From positions 59,647 through 123,646 of the forward strand of contig CAWDUC010000009.1 of assembly GCA_963805405.1 (NCBI GenBank): a stretch of 64,000 nucleotides of DNA, given 5' to 3'. Below the pieces are notes generated by a model. That model made no database searches and had not been told where the DNA came from. It saw nothing but the letters and a program-made list of their open reading frames with translations. Made by a program: the position numbers and the translations under genes. The stretch comes from JAEUMG01 sp963805405. Lineage in GTDB: Bacteria; Pseudomonadota; Alphaproteobacteria; Rhizobiales; Aestuariivirgaceae. Shown one piece after another: positions 61,101 through 64,000 of this stretch (within the stretch, counting starts at the first letter, position 1; each line of letters opens with the position of its first letter).

Positions 61101-63593
61101 ATGCTGCTGGAACGTGATCGCCAGCTTGAGCAACTCGATATTGTGCTCGCCGATGCGGCAGCGGGGCACGGGCGCATTGTGCTGGTCTCCGGGGAGGCCG
61201 GATCGGGCAAGACGTCCCTGCTCGGTGCGTTCATCGAACGGTCTCCCGGCGCGCGTGTCCTGCGCAGCTTCTGCGAGGACCTTAGTATTCCGGACGCGCT
61301 GGGGCCGCTTTATGATCTCGCGCGCGAGGCCCGCAGCGTCCTGACCCGCCACCAGGGACAGTCACAGTTCTCGCTGTTTTCCGCGGCTCTTTCGATGTTG
61401 AGCGAAGAAAGCCGCGCAACCATCGTGATCATCGAGGACCTGCACTGGGCCGACGATGCCACGGTTGATTTCGTGCGCTATGCGGGTCGACGGATCGAGC
61501 ACACCCGGGTGCTGCTGTTGCTCACTGCGCGCACCGAAAGCGCTGTCGGGCAGCGGCGCCTGCGGCGCGCGTTGGCGGACGTCCCTGCTGCATTTGTCAC
61601 GCGGATCGAGGTACCTCTTCTTTCGGAAGCAGCAGTCGAAGCTCTTGCGGAGCAGCCCGGCGTCAACGCCCGGGCAATCTATCTCGCCACAGCGGGCAAT
61701 GCCCTTTTCGTTACTGAGCTGCTCAGGGCCGGGCCGACACTGCAGCTGCCCGGGAGCGTGAGGGAGGCGGTTCTCGCTCGCGTCGAACGACTCTCGAGAG
61801 CCGTGAGGGACGCGCTCGATCTCGTATCGGTCTTTCCACGTCGGGCGGAGGCTGAGCTTCTCCGGACGCTTCTCGATCGGTCCATCGGGCTCGACGCGGC
61901 CGTCGATGCAGGCATGCTGGAGTGGAAGGGCGACAGCTACAGCTTTCGTCACGAGATTGCGCGCCGCGCGTTGGAAGCTGAGCTGCCCGGATTTCGGCGA
62001 CGAGACCTGAATGCCAGGGTGCTTGCCGTGCTGCGTGGTCAGAAAGGCATCCCTGTTGCTCGCCTCGCCCATCACGCGCAGGAAGCCGGCGACACCGCCG
62101 CTATCGCGGAGCTTTCTCCCGCGGCCGGGGCGTGGGCCTCGTCGGTTGGCGCGCATCACCAGGCGGCCCGGCATTACAAGGCAGCCTCGCAGGCGTCGGC
62201 GGGGGAAGCCGACTTGCTTCAGGCACTGGCAATCGAATGCCATATGATCGGCAGGCTCGACGATGCTCTCGCGGCAGAACACGAAACGCTAGTCCTGCAT
62301 CGCGATGCCGGCCGCACCACGGAAGTGGGCGCGAGCTTGCGCTGGCTGTCTCGGTTCAGCTATCTCGCCGGGCGCCGCAACGACGCCGAGCGCTTCGGCC
62401 ACGAGGCCGTACTTGTGCTGGAGCGTCTGCCGCCGAGCGGCGACCTTGCGGCGGCCTATGCCAATCTCTCGCAGCTCGAAATGCTGGCCGATCACGAAGC
62501 CGCTGCCCTCGACTGGTGTGATCGGGCGCGACAGCTTGCCGAGACGCTCGACCGCCAGGACATCGTATGTGTCGTGCTCAACAATATGGGAACGGCCCAG
62601 CGATGGCGGGAGCTCGACACGGCGCGACGCCTTCTGCGCAGCAGTCTGGATGTGGCGCTCACCAACAACTGGCAGGAGCACGCGGCGCGGGCCTATACGA
62701 ACCTTGGCTCCGCCGAGGTCGAACTGCGTCGGATCGATGAGGGCATAGCGACGCTAACGGCCGGAATTGCGTATTGCGGCGAGCGCGACCTGGATACTTT
62801 GCGCCTGTATATGAAGGGTTGGCTCGCCCGGGCGCACCTCATGCGGGGCGAATGGAGCTCGGCTCAGGATGCGGCGAGCTCCGTGCTGGCTGACGAGCTG
62901 GCCACGAACCTCGCGCGTTTCCAGGCCAGCGAAACCATCGCAAGGCTTCGGCTGCGGCGCGGCGATCCTGCCGTCGCCGAACCGCTGGCCGAGCTCGAGT
63001 CCTTTCTTGTCACCGGGCGGGAATTTCAGCGGCTGATGCCCTACGCAACGCTGATGGCCGAACGCGCTTGGCTGACCTCGAAGGGAATCGACGGAGCCCT
63101 GGCTCTGCTTGACGAGGCGCGCGCTTTGTCCCCCGCGCCCGCCGCCAATGCCGATCTCGATCTTTGGTCCGCTATTCTGACCGGGGGGAGGCTCGATTGG
63201 CCACGGCTTGCAGCCGAGCGCGCGGCGCTGGGCATGCCTTTTGAGGAGGCCGTGGCGCTGCTCCACGGCGATGAAGCGTCGGCACGCAAGGGACTGGCGC
63301 GCTTAGAGCAATTGGGCGCGACTGCCGTCCTGGAGCATGCCAGGAGCCTACTCGTCGAGCGTGGCATGCGGGGACCGCGGCGCACGACGCTCGCCCATGG
63401 TGCCGGCCTTACGATTCGGGAGGATGAGGTGCTGCGTCTGCTCAGCGATGGACTTTCAAATAAGAGCATTGCGCAGGCGTTGAAGATTTCGCCCAAGACC
63501 GTCGATCATCACGTCTCCGCGGTGATTGGAAAGATGGGCGCCACCTCCCGCGGTCACGCAATTGCACTTGCCTGGCAGCAAGGCCTGCTATAG
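61101..63593 (+). CDS. LuxR-family regulator with N-terminal ATPase domain
   Basis: An 830-residue LAL/MalT-like regulator. Residues 20-200 form an AAA_16-type ATPase with Walker A G-E-A-G-S-G-K-T-S at 31-39 and Walker B I-V-I-I-E-D-L near 110. A long alpha-helical TPR-like region follows. The C-terminal helix-turn-helix reads L-T-I-R-E-D-E-V-L-R-L-L and S-N-K-S-I-A-Q-A-L-K-I-S-P-K-T-V-D-H-H. It sits across a divergent promoter from the DUF4242 gene. Ligand unknown. Confidence 0.9.
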   Translation: MLLERDRQLEQLDIVLADAAAGHGRIVLVSGEAGSGKTSLLGAFIERSPGARVLRSFCEDLSIPDALGPLYDLAREARSVLTRHQGQSQFSLFSAALSMLSEESRATIVIIEDLHWADDATVDFVRYAGRRIEHTRVLLLLTARTESAVGQRRLRRALADVPAAFVTRIEVPLLSEAAVEALAEQPGVNARAIYLATAGNALFVTELLRAGPTLQLPGSVREAVLARVERLSRAVRDALDLVSVFPRRAEAELLRTLLDRSIGLDAAVDAGMLEWKGDSYSFRHEIARRALEAELPGFRRRDLNARVLAVLRGQKGIPVARLAHHAQEAGDTAAIAELSPAAGAWASSVGAHHQAARHYKAASQASAGEADLLQALAIECHMIGRLDDALAAEHETLVLHRDAGRTTEVGASLRWLSRFSYLAGRRNDAERFGHEAVLVLERLPPSGDLAAAYANLSQLEMLADHEAAALDWCDRARQLAETLDRQDIVCVVLNNMGTAQRWRELDTARRLLRSSLDVALTNNWQEHAARAYTNLGSAEVELRRIDEGIATLTAGIAYCGERDLDTLRLYMKGWLARAHLMRGEWSSAQDAASSVLADELATNLARFQASETIARLRLRRGDPAVAEPLAELESFLVTGREFQRLMPYATLMAERAWLTSKGIDGALALLDEARALSPAPAANADLDLWSAILTGGRLDWPRLAAERAALGMPFEEAVALLHGDEASARKGLARLEQLGATAVLEHARSLLVERGMRGPRRTTLAHGAGLTIREDEVLRLLSDGLSNKSIAQALKISPKTVDHHVSAVIGKMGATSRGHAIALAWQQGLL

Positions 63594-63765
63594 CGCGTCG
63601 CGTACCGCCGGCCCGGGTGGCAAATCGGATCATGAACGCAATCCGTGCGATTCCATCGTCGCTTGATTCGAGATAGGTTCGTGCTGCCGCCAAGTCGGCC
63701 GGCCAAGTCCGCGCCTATGGCCGGACGGGCAAGGATTGGACCGCTGCAAAAAGAACCCCCATCAA

Positions 63766-64000
63766 TCAAATTGCCTGTCGGCGAGTCACTTCGATCAGGC
63801 TGTCGGTTATTGTTTTCAATGCGTTGAATTGGTCGTACTTGTTCAAGGAATACTTTCTCTGATGCGATTTCCCGTGGCCCGACGAAAGATGCCAAACATA
63901 CCCGTTAGGATTCAGCTCCAAAACATGGAGTTCGCTTGTGCGGGCATCTCTCACGATATCGATTCCCATGACTGGCGTGAAATCAAGCTTTTGATGTATA
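63766..64000 (-). CDS. ATP-grasp-like protein, C-terminal part (5' end outside the window)
   Basis: An open frame that enters from the right edge and ends at 63766. The visible 77 residues read I-H-Q-K-L-D-F-T-P-V-M-G-I-D-I-V-R-D and then H-V-L-E-L-N-P-N-G-Y-V-W, the metal-binding end of an ATP-grasp fold. The catalytic core is outside the window, so the family name is provisional. Confidence 0.6.
   Translation of the reverse strand, partial: IHQKLDFTPVMGIDIVRDARTSELHVLELNPNGYVWHLSSGHGKSHQRKYSLNKYDQFNALKTITDSLIEVTRRQAI

Overview
The window is a 64 kb stretch of a GC-rich alphaproteobacterial chromosome, most likely Hyphomicrobiales (Rhizobiales). The evidence is gene content and order: rpmH-rnpA-yidC-engB-argB next to a HAD nucleotidase and dapD/dapE, SRP RNA just upstream of dnaX-ybaB-recR, an ATP-dependent DNA ligase paired with a beta-CASP exonuclease, and a minus-strand potFGHI-type operon. 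No rRNA, CRISPR array, integrase or phage structural gene was seen.

Layout. 0-5.7 kb: end of a CocE-type hydrolase, a DUF502 membrane protein, the exonuclease/ligase pair and D-Ala-D-Ala ligase. 5.9-14.8 kb: an Opp/Dpp-type importer with three tandem paralogous binding proteins, two permeases and one ATPase with two nucleotide-binding domains. Binding proteins 1 and 3 are intact; the second, both permeases and the ATPase carry dozens of single-base frame breaks. 14.9-20.8 kb: photolyase, LysR regulator, FMN reductase, FAH-family protein, rpe, gap and an MgtC-like protein. 20.9-29.5 kb, all minus strand: polyamine-type ABC operon, acyl-CoA dehydrogenase, TetR/BetI-like regulator, methyltransferase, aminotransferase and mscL. 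29.6-33.9 kb: a CbrA-like transporter/hybrid histidine kinase facing a LuxR-type response regulator. 34-40.3 kb: prolyl aminopeptidase, rmuC, an overlapping ATP-grasp/zinc-peptidase pair, an AmpC/AmpH-like hydrolase and a small exported protein. 40.3-48.5 kb: recR-ybaB-dnaX with SRP RNA, a small cysteine-repeat secreted protein, def-fmt-truA and dapE/DUF805/dapD.

48.5-53.0 kb looks like an accessory island, more A+T-rich than its flanks. It holds orphan small genes, an IS1595-type transposase remnant, a DUF6471 gene, a two-gene cassette whose second gene is knocked out of its ATG frame by a 17-bp tandem duplication, and a truncated crystallin-J1-like gene. It lies between dapD and the HAD nucleotidase gene, which are normally close in this order. 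53.0-57.7 kb: the conserved HAD-argB-engB-yidC-rnpA-rpmH cluster; rpmH is a 44-codon gene. 57.8-64 kb: a sensor kinase and a P1 peptidase (both frame-broken), tRNA-Arg(ACG), a divergent DUF4242/LuxR-ATPase pair and the 3' part of an ATP-grasp gene.

The most unusual property of the window is the set of frame breaks. In most, removing one extra C restores a family-like reading. They cluster at 7.9-14.7 kb but recur singly at about 18.25, 31.29, 53.35, 58.23, 58.85 and 60.13 kb. Sequencing or assembly error is the leading explanation. Genes carrying them are annotated full-length as frameshifted.
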